Origin: Corticium candelabrum
Lineage: Eukaryota; Porifera; Homoscleromorpha; Homosclerophorida; Plakinidae
Direction of reading: 5' to 3'
Length of the DNA: 64,000 nt
NCBI RefSeq assembly: GCF_963422355.1
Contig: NC_085090.1
Location: 956,001 to 1,020,000 of the forward strand
Shown: positions 1-9,499 of the stretch, one piece after another
Numbering within the stretch: position 1 is the stretch's first letter
Layout of the letters: every line of letters begins with the position of its first letter
Position numbers and translations under genes: made by a program
Notes under the pieces: generated by a model
What the model was told of the DNA's origin: nothing
Seen by the model: the letters and a program-made list of their open reading frames with translations, nothing else
Databases searched by the model: none

Positions 1-2
1 AC

Positions 3-572
3 TGTCAATGTGTAGGTCTACTTTCCCAAACTCTTGGCGATGGACCAAGCCACACGTTTTCCTCATTGCTGATGCAAAAGTCTTCTCTTCGTGATTCATA
101 CATTGCTGACCTAGAAGCAGAACTGAGATTATGTTCAAAGTTGGGTACTTGGTGTGGCATGCTTGAATTAGCTGGCTTGGCTACTGTCTTTGGACGCTCA
201 GTACGCTCTGTCTACCCAACAAAGTTTCGCTTCGCTTGCCATGCTTTCATGAATGCTACATTTTATCCTCGTCAGCTAGTGCAACAAGAACTGCAGCAGG
301 AACAAATCCCCGCAATAATCATGTGGTATTGCATGACAATGTCGGCGGGAAAATCACCCAGTCCAAACCATTTTGTGCCCTTGGTCATCCCAATGACGGT
401 CTCATCTGGAACCAAAAGAAAGTCAACGACCGAGTCCTTCGCTAAACCAAGGAAACACCTCTCAGCAAGGAATAAATCTTCTCATCCAGTTTCAAAAAAC
501 AAAGCATCAAACTTTGTTTGGCTTTGTAGGACTAGAAACAGAACAATCTCATGTGAAGATTCCATCACCTGA
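3..572 (+). pseudogene. OTU-like cysteine protease segment of the composite transposon (partial, decayed)
   Basis: The reading frame is open from the window edge. It starts with a Cys-containing segment (QCVGLLSQTL) that aligns with the nucleophile region of OTU proteases (pattern D-G-N-C-L-F). It then has a conserved middle (GTWCGMLELAGLATVFG, then SVYP) and ends with SPNHFVPLV, whose His would be the catalytic histidine. The same blocks occur at 54.5-55.1 kb. OTU enzymes cleave ubiquitin-family conjugates, but activity here is not implied. The frame is lost near position 510-570, and the Asp-Gly upstream of the Cys would lie outside the window. A vertnin-like domain is an alternative name for this region. 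Confidence 0.55.
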
Positions 573-891
573 ACATTCCATCTCATCACTTGATGAAAGT
601 AGCCACGCTCAACATGACCAGAAATTGCAATTACTAGCAACCTCGCCTACGGCAATAACACAGGCAACAACAACAACAATAACAACAACAACTACAACAG
701 CGTTGCGATTATCAACATCAGCGTGTTCTCTTTTTCCAACTATGAAACTGAGTGTGTCCTCATCAATAGAGTCCACGGATCCACAGATGGGTTCAGTCTG
801 ATCACGGGAAAACCAATCCGCGTATCATGAAAGTGAAGTAGACAAGGCACCAAAAGAACCGAAGGCTACATTTCGAAATTCTGACAGACAG

Positions 892-2987
892 TTGCATGGA
901 ACCAAGAGAAAAGCAACTCGACGCGGGCTGACCGAGAAGCTTGCTACATACAGTTGGCTTCGTCATGATGCAGAGAAAAACCATCTGTATTGTGAGATAT
1001 GCCGGCGCCATTGCAAACCTGACTCGTTTAGGCATTGTTCTTCATTTGTTAGCGGGTGTTCTATTTTTAAGGTAGAATCTTTAGATAAACACCAATCCTC
1101 CGTTACCAACAAACGCTGCTCTGAAGCTGAGTCTGCCATGAGTTCTCTATCATCTTTACCAGCTGCAGTTTTTCGTATGAATGAGAAAACTACAAAGCAG
1201 CTGACAGTGTTATTCAATATCTCTTATTTTATTTTAATGAAAGATCGGCCGCTGTCTGACTCCCGTGATCTAGCCTCGTTACACCAGAAAAATGGTGTTG
1301 AACTGATTGAACAGTACATCAATGACAAACAATGTCGTGAGTTCATACGATGCATATCTCAGAGTCAAAGACAGCTTCAACTTGACAGAATCAACAACAA
1401 GACTTTCCAGTTCTCCATTATGCTAGATGCATCAACGGACAGTTCACAACACGAAAACGTCATCTTTTACATTCGTTACTGCTCAGACGAGGAAACAAAA
1501 CCCGTAACCGAGTTTTTTGCATTTGAAAGTTTGCCCGGTGGAGATGCTGCATTATATATGAAAGTTTTGGAAGATACTTTGACTGATCGGGGCTTGCAGG
1601 ACTGGAAGCAGAGACTGATTGCTTTGGGAACAGACGGCTGCAACGCCATGCGTGGTGTGCACAATGGCCTAGCTGCAAGGATTGAGCGACAGGTGGCTGG
1701 GGTTACAACCATTCATTACATTGCACATAATCTACAGCTGGTAATTCTAGATGCTTCTAGAGATGTACCATACCTGCGAGAAAAGTTTGAACCAACCAGC
1801 AAAAAGCTTTTTAACTTTTATTATTACTCTCCTTAAAGGCAACGTAATGTCCATCACATAGCTGAGGTGTTGGATAACCATATCATGCAGCTTGGAGACA
1901 TACGTGCAATTAGATGGGTGGCAAGTAAAGTTCGGGCATTAGAAGCATTCAGGCAAGATTGGAGTACAGTTGTTACACATCTGCAGCAACTTGTTGCAAG
2001 TGGAGGGACTTCGGCTTCATCTGATGAGCGTTCCACGGCCAAGGGTTTACTTTCAACCATTTTGAGCAAGCGCTTTATCCGGATGTTGTACTTCTTGCTC
2101 GACCTTCTAAGAATATCAAAGAAGTTGTCTCTGTTCTTCCACAAGAGTAACGTATGTGCGTCAGAAATCCCAGATTCAATCAATTCAATAACCAGGCAGC
2201 TCAGAGGCATGCGTGAAAAGCCTCGAAAGGAAGAGGAGCTTGCTCTATATCTGCCTCTTTACCGTGCTGATGGAACATTTCAAGGACACAAACTTAGCAC
2301 ACCGACAATGAGACGCCATGAAACAATACTACCAGACCTTGTTCAAGATGAACAGAAGCTTGTAGACGCTGCTATTTGCTGTATGCAAGAAAGGTTTCTT
2401 CTGTATTCCAACATTCCATAGTTGGATCATGTGAAATATTTGATCCAAACAACTGGCCTCTTGATGATGCTAGCGAAAATTACGGAAACAACGAAATAGA
2501 TGTGCTGGTAGAGAAATTTAAAGATCCTCTAAGTCAAAGTCTCAGTGGTAACATTAATGTTGCTGAACTGAAGGCCACTGCTAGGGACGAGTGGCAGGAA
2601 CTCTTAGATCTGCTGAAGCGAAGAAAGGCAAGAACGTATGAAAGGGTCTACGAAGCAACAGTATGTGCCAAAGAGCGGTTCCCTATAGTGTCTCGATTAA
2701 TTCAGCTGACTGCAATTCTTCCTATGTCGACTGCTGAGTGCGAAAGAGGCTTTTGACTCTCCAACCGAGTCAAAACTAAACTGAGAAACAAATTGGATAT
2801 CAGCACCATGGATGACTTGATGTTCTCTCGCTGCAATGGACCCAGTCTAATTGATTTTGATCCTTCATCCGCAATCTTGATTTGGCAGAAAGCTAGACGT
2901 CATATCAGAGGCCACTGTGGTAAAATAGGGAGTGGAAATTATGTTCGAAAGAAAACGGAGTCTGTAAAATCTGATAGTGAAAACTGA
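892..2987 (+). pseudogene. hAT superfamily transposase, TTF-type zinc finger, inactivated
   Basis: From N to C terminus there is a TTF/BED-like zinc finger (SWLRHDAEKNHLYCEICRRH, with later Cys and His), the first RNase-H-like Asp in MLDASTD, the second in LGTDGCNAMRG, a degraded C/H region (HYIAHNLQ), the RW motif (AIRWVASKV) and the C-terminal dimerisation block with the catalytic Glu (MSTAECERGF). Lesions read directly are an in-frame TAA at 1834-1836 where a glutamine is likely, a frameshift near 2393, and a TGA at 2754-2756 just after CERGF. It resembles the KIAA1586-like class of domesticated hAT proteins, but the lesions argue against a working host gene. Confidence 0.8.
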
Positions 2988-3669
2988 TTGACGTTCAGTA
3001 ATTTAGATTAATAAGAACAGCATCAGTTGGATGTAGACGGTATCTTTGTCTTGTTATTGTACTAATGTCAATGCCATTTGCCATAGAGGTGATGAGTTTC
3101 GTAGGCTTGCAACAGAGGCATGCTGACTTTTAGTATAATAATGTGCTAGTCAGATTGTCTATTCAATAGCAGTGTAAGGTCAGTCTGAGCTAACGTGTGA
3201 CATAACGGTGAACTACTCATGATTACATGTTACTATGAAGACCAACCTCAGGCTACGTTGACCTGATGTTGATGTTCATTGTCAACCCAGATTACAACTG
3301 TACACATGTGGTATCGTGAGTAGTTCAAATTCGGAGTAGTATGTTTCAATAAAGTTTGTTGAACAGTCCTGCTTTGTTAATATAGATGCATTACTTAGTA
3401 CTATATGTATCAGCAAACAGCTTAGTATCCCCTTATTGACAAATTGAAAAATACTTTTGTGCCAAACGTAGAAAAAGAAATTAGAGGCACCAATGGAAAA
3501 TTTAGAAACTTGCTAAGACTTATTCACTACATCTGAGTGACTTCAAAACTCCTTGGCACGTATTGTGCATTGTATATCAGTATTACATGTACATATACTA
3601 TGAACATTAATTTAGCAATGTCTTCCAATAGACCCGGGAATATAAATACATGAACTCACTAGAGACTAA

Positions 3670-3988
3670 TGGCTGGTTCACAATATGCGACGAAGATGTG
3701 ACGGACAATGACGGAGTGTTACGGTGTACGTTCCGTTCCGCTAGAACCATTCCCGCGCTGCATGATTAGGTGATCCTCGCTTCGCGCTCCGCTGATTGGA
3801 TAACAGTACCTAATCACTTCCTGTTGCGGTCCGTCAACTTCCGACGGATGGAACAAAATAGGATCGATTCTATTCGTCTGTCAACGCTCCGTCAAGCAAT
3901 CCGTCCGTAGTCCGTCTTGAGTGGCGCCTTTGATGTGGTTTGACGGAACGGAACGGATTGCTCTCCGTCGCATATTGTGAACCAGCCA
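3670..3988. mobile_element. MITE, 319 bp, copy 1 of a family with 23-bp inverted ends
   Basis: The ends are perfect inverted repeats of about 23 bp: TGGCTGGTTCACAATATGCG at the left and its complement ending at 3988. The flanks are TAA on the left and TAG on the right, an imperfect form of the TWA duplication of PIF/Harbinger elements. A second copy lies inverted at 28647-28956 with an exact TTA duplication. There is no coding capacity. Confidence 0.85.
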
Positions 3989-4183
3989 TAGAAGCATGTT
4001 CAACTGACGGAAGGTCCACTATATCTAGAGAGCACTGAAAGAACCGACACATCAAATGCGTCAATTACGCGGCCCTACAAAGAATGACTAAGCTTAAGAG
4101 TATAGCATTGTTATGAAAATACGCTCTTCTGGCAATAATCTTCAGAAGCTGAACTTGCGGAGTATTGGCGACCAAGGATCAGT

Positions 4184-4260
4184 TAGTCTCGCGTAGCCAG
4201 ACCCTTTCCCGTCGCGCCGTACTTCCGCCCAGAGTCTCCTGTGCTTGAAACCATGCTGTG
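4184..4260 (+). repeat. Solo terminal end of the 35449-37710 element family
   Basis: The sequence starting TAGTCTCGCGTAGCCAGACC matches both ends of the 2.26-kb element at 35449-37710 and continues to resemble them for about 60 bp. No matching opposite end was found nearby, so it looks like an orphan or truncated copy. Confidence 0.65.
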
Positions 4261-4725
4261 ATGCCGTTGATCTTTCTCCAGCTCTCCTGCATCTGCTGCC
4301 CCTGCGCAAATGCCTGATTTGATAAGGAAAGGTGGTTGTAATGAGTTCCTTGCAGTGAGGTCAAAGTATAGGTTGGCAGTATCATTATTTGATATATACG
4401 CTGCAAATGAAGCAGCTGCGAGGTTTGATGAATCGGAAAAAGACAACAGACACGCGACAATGTAACAGCAGCAGGCGGTCTTCTCTACCCTTTGGTGGTG
4501 GAGACCTACGGAGTATTGTCAACTCACAGTCTGGAAGTCATCAAATTATTGCAAACTCTTAGCAAAACTCTTTGCAACTTGCATGAGCAGTTGTCATGCA
4601 GATTATGGCAATACAATGCAAAGTTGATTTTAGAAAAATTAGCTTTAGTTGCTTTTGCCGTTGTCTCTTCTTTCAATTAGAACAAGGTGACTCTACTGGG
4701 TCACCATTAGTCTGTTACATATATG

Positions 4726-4730
<5 letters not shown>

Positions 4731-4789
<59 letters not shown>

Positions 4790-4797
4790 CGGTATAT
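4731..4797. repeat. (TA)n microsatellite
   Basis: Uninterrupted TA dinucleotide tract. Confidence 0.97.
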
Positions 4798-4798
4798 A

Positions 4799-6642
4799 CC
4801 TATTCCGTCCATTCAAACCCAAACTGACACCCAAACCTCCCCAAATAATCCGTAAATAATCGTTAAAATAATCTCCAAAAATTTCAAATCCTAACAGTCC
4901 CCACACAGTCTGCAAAGCGTTCCCAAAATTCTGATGAAGACGACTCCACGGCTCAAAGCGAAGACAGCTTGTAAAACTTGAGTCTTTGCGGTTGATTGAT
5001 GAATAACGCATGTACGCATGTTGTTTTTGTGTAAAGACTACATAAACAGTGTCTCTCGTAGCTAGCTCCCTAAGCTCCTCCCAAATTCTCATTAAATTGC
5101 AGGAAGTAACCCTCTTCTAACATAGTCCTAATTAATAGGAAACCGCAATAGTGTTAGAAGGAAAACGAGTCATGAAACTCAGCACAAAGGTAGGCTTCCA
5201 AGAGTACAAACTCAAGATGCGATTTTCACGTGTCAGACCGTTCCCTTCGAACAATCACCTCGAAATTAAGTGTCGTCAGAGTCACCTAGTACATTTGTCT
5301 AGAAAATTCATCTAGCGTCTGTTTCACAAGAAGGAAAATCTCCAAGTAGGACTTTTCCCCATTCTGCAAAGCTACAACCAGTTTGAGAGAAGTTCACATC
5401 GAGAAAACAACGACCTCGGAAGCCTCGAAACACGTTCACAATGATGTAAATTTAGTTTTGCAACAATCACAAGTGGAAATAGAAGAAGCTGGTCCACAGC
5501 CGGGGTTTGAACTGACGAAGAGCGCGCAATTTAAAAACATAGCAGAAAAATGAGAGGTGTGCCTCTAGAGAGCTGTACACCTGAGTAGCATGCACAATAC
5601 GCCAGTGTTCAACTGTTGTATCTTATCTTCTCTTCCATTTGTCTCACTTCGTAGAAAATTCAGGGGGTGTTTCCCAGAATCTGTCTTAGCTAGCTAGAGT
5701 TCCAGCTCAGCTGCTGGCAATTCCGTTACTCACCTGTTCACTTGCAAAGAGTGTTTCTCTGCGGTTTCACACGCTTTACCTTTGCTACCTCGTCGCCAAT
5801 AATATTGTTGTAGTCTCACAAGCCTCGATCGTCAAGTCCAACTCTACTAATTTCCCGTATATATGTCTCCTAACTCCTAGTATTCCGGCCCTAGCTAGAC
5901 ACTATTCGTACACTGTACAACACAGATATCTTTTACTATGATCTAAGTATTAGCGTCAGTAAAAAACATGCAGCACTCACCGCCTACAGTACCTAACTAG
6001 ACACCAACCGACACACCGAAGGGAAAGTTCATGACGTCGCGCATGCCGAACTATTTATTCGCGTGACCGATTAATTAAAAAACACGTTAATAGACTATAC
6101 ATATGTCAAATCATACCAAAGTGTTGTGGAGGCGCATGTAGAAACAATTATACACACAAGTTGACAACATATGTATACGAAGTTAGGGCATGCATGCATT
6201 CATAGAAAGTTATGACATATAACTAAATATGTTACTGTCCATGTCTAGTAATTAATTAACAGAAACAGTACTAGCTTTTCTCATGCATGCATGCAGTGAC
6301 CAAGAGTCAATCATCCATCTTCCTGATGCATGCAAAGAGAATCATTGTGTGTTTAGGCTGCTGCAAGACACAAGTGTATAGCCTGTGAAGTCCATATAGA
6401 AATGATTGTTGAAACAGCGTATCTCCAGACATCTCTTCTTGTCTTGAGCAAAAATAATTGAAACTACACTACAAAACAGCCGATGTGACTATGTCAGTGA
6501 CAGGCTACAATTAATTAAAGAAAGAATTGTCAGAACAGACCTTTTCTTGCACAGAACCCTTGCCTTGTATGACCTAGCTGTAGCACTATAGTGCACATGG
6601 AAAAAGGAAATGAATTATTTTCAACACCCCAAACGTACTGCA

Positions 6643-6643
<1 letters not shown>
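4799..6643. other. Intergenic stretch without recognised gene
   Basis: No coding exon or RNA gene could be supported in this AT-rich stretch. The first part (about 4800-5090) is unusually free of stops on the minus strand, but its translation matches nothing I recognise and is probably old repeat sequence. Short ATGCATGC-type palindromes occur around 6190-6330. Confidence 0.5.

Positions 6644-6724
<81 letters not shown>
6644..6724. repeat. (CA)n microsatellite
   Basis: About 80 bp of uninterrupted CA. It directly abuts the truncated C-terminal end of the minus-strand retroelement-like relic at 6738-7540. Confidence 0.97.
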
Positions 6725-6728
<4 letters not shown>

Positions 6729-6737
6729 CAGACAGAG

Positions 6738-7540
6738 ACATGAACATGGAAGCATTAAAATTGGCTTCTGGATTTAATTTGCTGACTGTTATGACAAATG
6801 CTGCAAAAAATACTCTACCTTTGTGCCCATATCTTCCTGGAACAAGCTCTTCTGAATATTTTTCTTTTTCTTTTCTTCTCTTGTCGCAGCAGCATGACCA
6901 TTTTCCTTGCTAGCTCTCCTAATAATGTCCTGACTCCACGAACGAGCCAGGGACACATCAATATCCAAATTCTGTCCAGTATTTGGATCAAACTTTGTAA
7001 TGTCTGGACGGTCTTCAGTATTGATGTATTGATGTCTTGGTTCTGTTTGATGGGGAAGGTGAAGGTCAGACAGCTAGGCACTCACTCCACCCATTCAAGA
7101 CTGAATTGTGAGACAACACAGGTCCACTCCCATATTTACAGGTTAATTAAAAGATAGTATCCTTATTCATCTAAATCATGACCACAAGCACATGCACGTT
7201 TTAATCCAATTGGTGAAAGGTAGAGCCATGCACTCCCAACCTCAGGTAAGACGCTAAACAAAATTCGTTGTTTTTAAGTAAAGCGTGCTTAATTAGCAGA
7301 AGTGGAGATGACATCCAGCCATGCACCAGCCCCTCGTCCTTGCAGAGATCTCAACCGTGTTGCAGACTGTGTTTGTATAATAGTATCAGTAGCACTATCA
7401 CTGGCAATCTTTGTAGATAATTGATGCTGTAATTTCTTTGAATATAACATAAAGTCATCAAGAGACTGTTGTTCTTCATTTTCGTGGTTTGAATTGCAAT
7501 GAGTATTGGTGGTAACTAAGGCTTGATAGGAAGAGGCCAC
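6738..7540 (-). pseudogene. Retroelement-like ORF, C-terminal region, degenerate
   Basis: Reading the minus strand from 7540 gives ordered blocks across shifting frames: RLRSLQGRGAGAWLDVISTS, then LTCKYGSGPV..HNSVLNGWSECL near 7080-7140, then RPDITKFDPNTGQNLDIDVS and RSWSQDIIRRASKENGHAAATRE near 6890-7010, then FLQHLS and a block ending at the CA tract. I recognise this order from transposable-element proteins that are abundant in sponge and cnidarian genomes and often annotated with reverse transcriptase. The family name is uncertain. Stops and frame changes show decay. A second fragment of the same region, extending further toward the C terminus, is at 7977-8168. Confidence 0.6.
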
Positions 7541-7815
7541 AGTAGAGCCGATTAACCCTGGCAGTGATTTACTGCTTTGAAGATAGTTGACTAAATTAAA
7601 AAACTGCTTTGAAGATAGTTGACTAAATTAAAAAAAACGACGGAAACCTCTCAGATAATTATAATTCTTTCATGGCTTAATTGACACTATGAAGATAAGA
7701 AAGCTGCTGGTGAAATTTGAATGATCTGTGTCAATCCAAAACGACCAAATTTGATCTTTAAAGTTGCTTGTTTCAAAGTGATATCATCCAGATGATTGTA
7801 ACCTATAATGCTTTC

Positions 7816-7846
<31 letters not shown>

Positions 7847-7847
7847 T
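7816..7847. repeat. (CAGA)n microsatellite
   Basis: Short tetranucleotide tract, the same unit as the larger tracts at 8169-8310 and 8351-8413. Confidence 0.95.
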
Positions 7848-7976
7848 AATTTATTCTCATACAGATTCTACTTGTACATATATGCTACGATTTTAAAAAT
7901 ACAAATCAGTCCTTGCAAACAACCAAAGTCATTAACTAATGGACTTGACCTTGAATGTCAAAATCAAATAATCTAT

Positions 7977-8168
7977 CTAAATTACCATGATTAGGTGGCA
8001 GTTTTGAAAGTTTTCTAAGGATAACTTTGGCATTACATCTTTGCTGAATTGTAGGAAATCTTTTCTCCAATACGACATGAACATGGCAGCATTAAAATTG
8101 GCTTCTGGATTTGCTGACTGTTGTGACAAATGCTGCAAAAAATTCTCTGCCTTCGTGCCCCATCTCAC
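7977..8168 (-). pseudogene. Second fragment of the retroelement-like ORF C-terminus
   Basis: The minus-strand translation reads RWGTKAENFLQHLSQQSANP, then EANFNAAMFMSYWRKDF, and in a shifted frame QRCNAKVILRKLSKLPP. Its first 90 bp nearly repeat 6738-6832. It starts exactly where the (CAGA)n tract begins, so its upstream part is missing, whereas the 6.7-kb copy loses its downstream part at a (CA)n tract. Confidence 0.55.
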
Positions 8169-8263
<95 letters not shown>

Positions 8264-8278
8264 GGCAGGCAGGCAGAA

Positions 8279-8310
<32 letters not shown>
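8169..8310. repeat. (CAGA)n microsatellite with GGCA interruptions
   Basis: About 140 bp of CAGA units with an internal run of AGGC units and one AAAG near 8263-8280. Confidence 0.97.
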
Positions 8311-8349
8311 TAGAATGTAGTAGTGTTGTTCTTTGAAAATATATGTATT

Positions 8350-8350
<1 letters not shown>

Positions 8351-8407
<57 letters not shown>

Positions 8408-8413
8408 TAGACA
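8351..8413. repeat. (ACAG)n microsatellite
   Basis: This tract has the same unit as 8169-8310 and is separated from it by 40 bp of unique sequence. Confidence 0.95.
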
Positions 8414-9499
8414 TGCCAGCAGGCATGATCGGCTTTTCATAGGTACAGTATAGAGATTATGTTCATGATCATGATTCATAATCTATATTGGCAGATGCAT
8501 ATGCACAACTTAGTTTTCGTTTGGGTGGTCTTTTAAATTTGTCTCCAAAAATCACACCATTTCATTGCAGAAAAATATCATCAAACTATGCACCACGATG
8601 TTGATTACGTGACGGTATCAATTGCTTTCAGAATAAGTCTAAAATCAAACTAAAGAAATTCTGAAAGGAAAGATCAGTACGCGTGGCGTAGCTAAGAGGG
8701 ACACGAGGGAGTACAGTTAAAAGATTTGTCTGATTGACATTTACATTTGCTGGGATATCTAGTCCTCGATCTGTACGTATCTGCATGATTTCAGAAGCAA
8801 CTGCATTCATACAGACAAATTAACGGGGATCAGGTAATATTCGACATAATACAGTAAGACAAATAAATACGAGACTTACCACGACACTAGTTAAAGAGCT
8901 ATCTACATAGCTATACAACATGAGGTGCATGACAGTTCCTTCTTCAAGTAACAATCAACATTGATAAAGAAATGGAAACTCTTGTATATTGAAGGCCATC
9001 ATGATTGCTTTCTTCTCTGGCAGATACTGTAGAAAACCACATGGCACACATTGCAGATGTAATGAGGACCACTAGCCAATATTTGCAATAACACGGATAT
9101 AGCTAATTACAAATTGACCAGATGAAATAACCTTTCCTGCGAAAAATAGGCACAAACTAATATTTAGTAACAGTGCAAGTCAGTGCTTATCTATCTCCCC
9201 CTGTAATTTGAAAAGTCTGAGTTACAGGAATTATGCCATCGATAAAGCATACAATGCAAGGCATATTCAGTAACTCACGAATGTAATAGTTAGGTACCAT
9301 TTTCATAAAATATATATTGTCTGACAGCAATAGAAGACATACCACACCAATACCAAAAGCAGTTATCTGACTGTTGCAACTAACATTCAGTAACCAAGTC
9401 AGTATTTCATAAAACAACCCTGTTCATCACGTGGCATACCCAAATGCCCGTTCACTCAAACTACCACTCCATTAGAGTTACTGTACATTCACATGACAG
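8414..9499. other. Downstream flank of TNPO3, no recognised gene
   Basis: There are short minus-strand open frames at 8628-8810 and 9187-9417, but neither resembles a known protein and no splice structure supports them. The segment should contain the TNPO3 3' UTR and polyadenylation site. I did not find a canonical signal on the minus strand close to the stop codon. Confidence 0.4.

Larger units (their letters stand above)
1..2990 (+). mobile_element. OTU-hAT composite DNA transposon, left end outside the window, decayed
   Basis: This is a degenerate class II element running into the window from the left. An OTU-protease-like segment (about 3-572) comes first, then a linker rich in Thr/Gln codons (about 514-801), then a TTF-type zinc finger and hAT transposase (892-2987). 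The order and motifs match the second composite at 51.7-59.1 kb on the other strand. Several stops and frameshifts show it is inactive. No right terminal inverted repeat could be identified. A possible AATAAA polyadenylation signal lies at 3348-3353. The end given is the end of the recognisable coding sequence, not a proven element boundary. Confidence 0.7.

Noticed and set aside
5505-5545. GGGGTTTGAACTG resembling an inverted tRNA B box
   Set aside because: No A box at suitable distance and no foldable cloverleaf on the minus strand.
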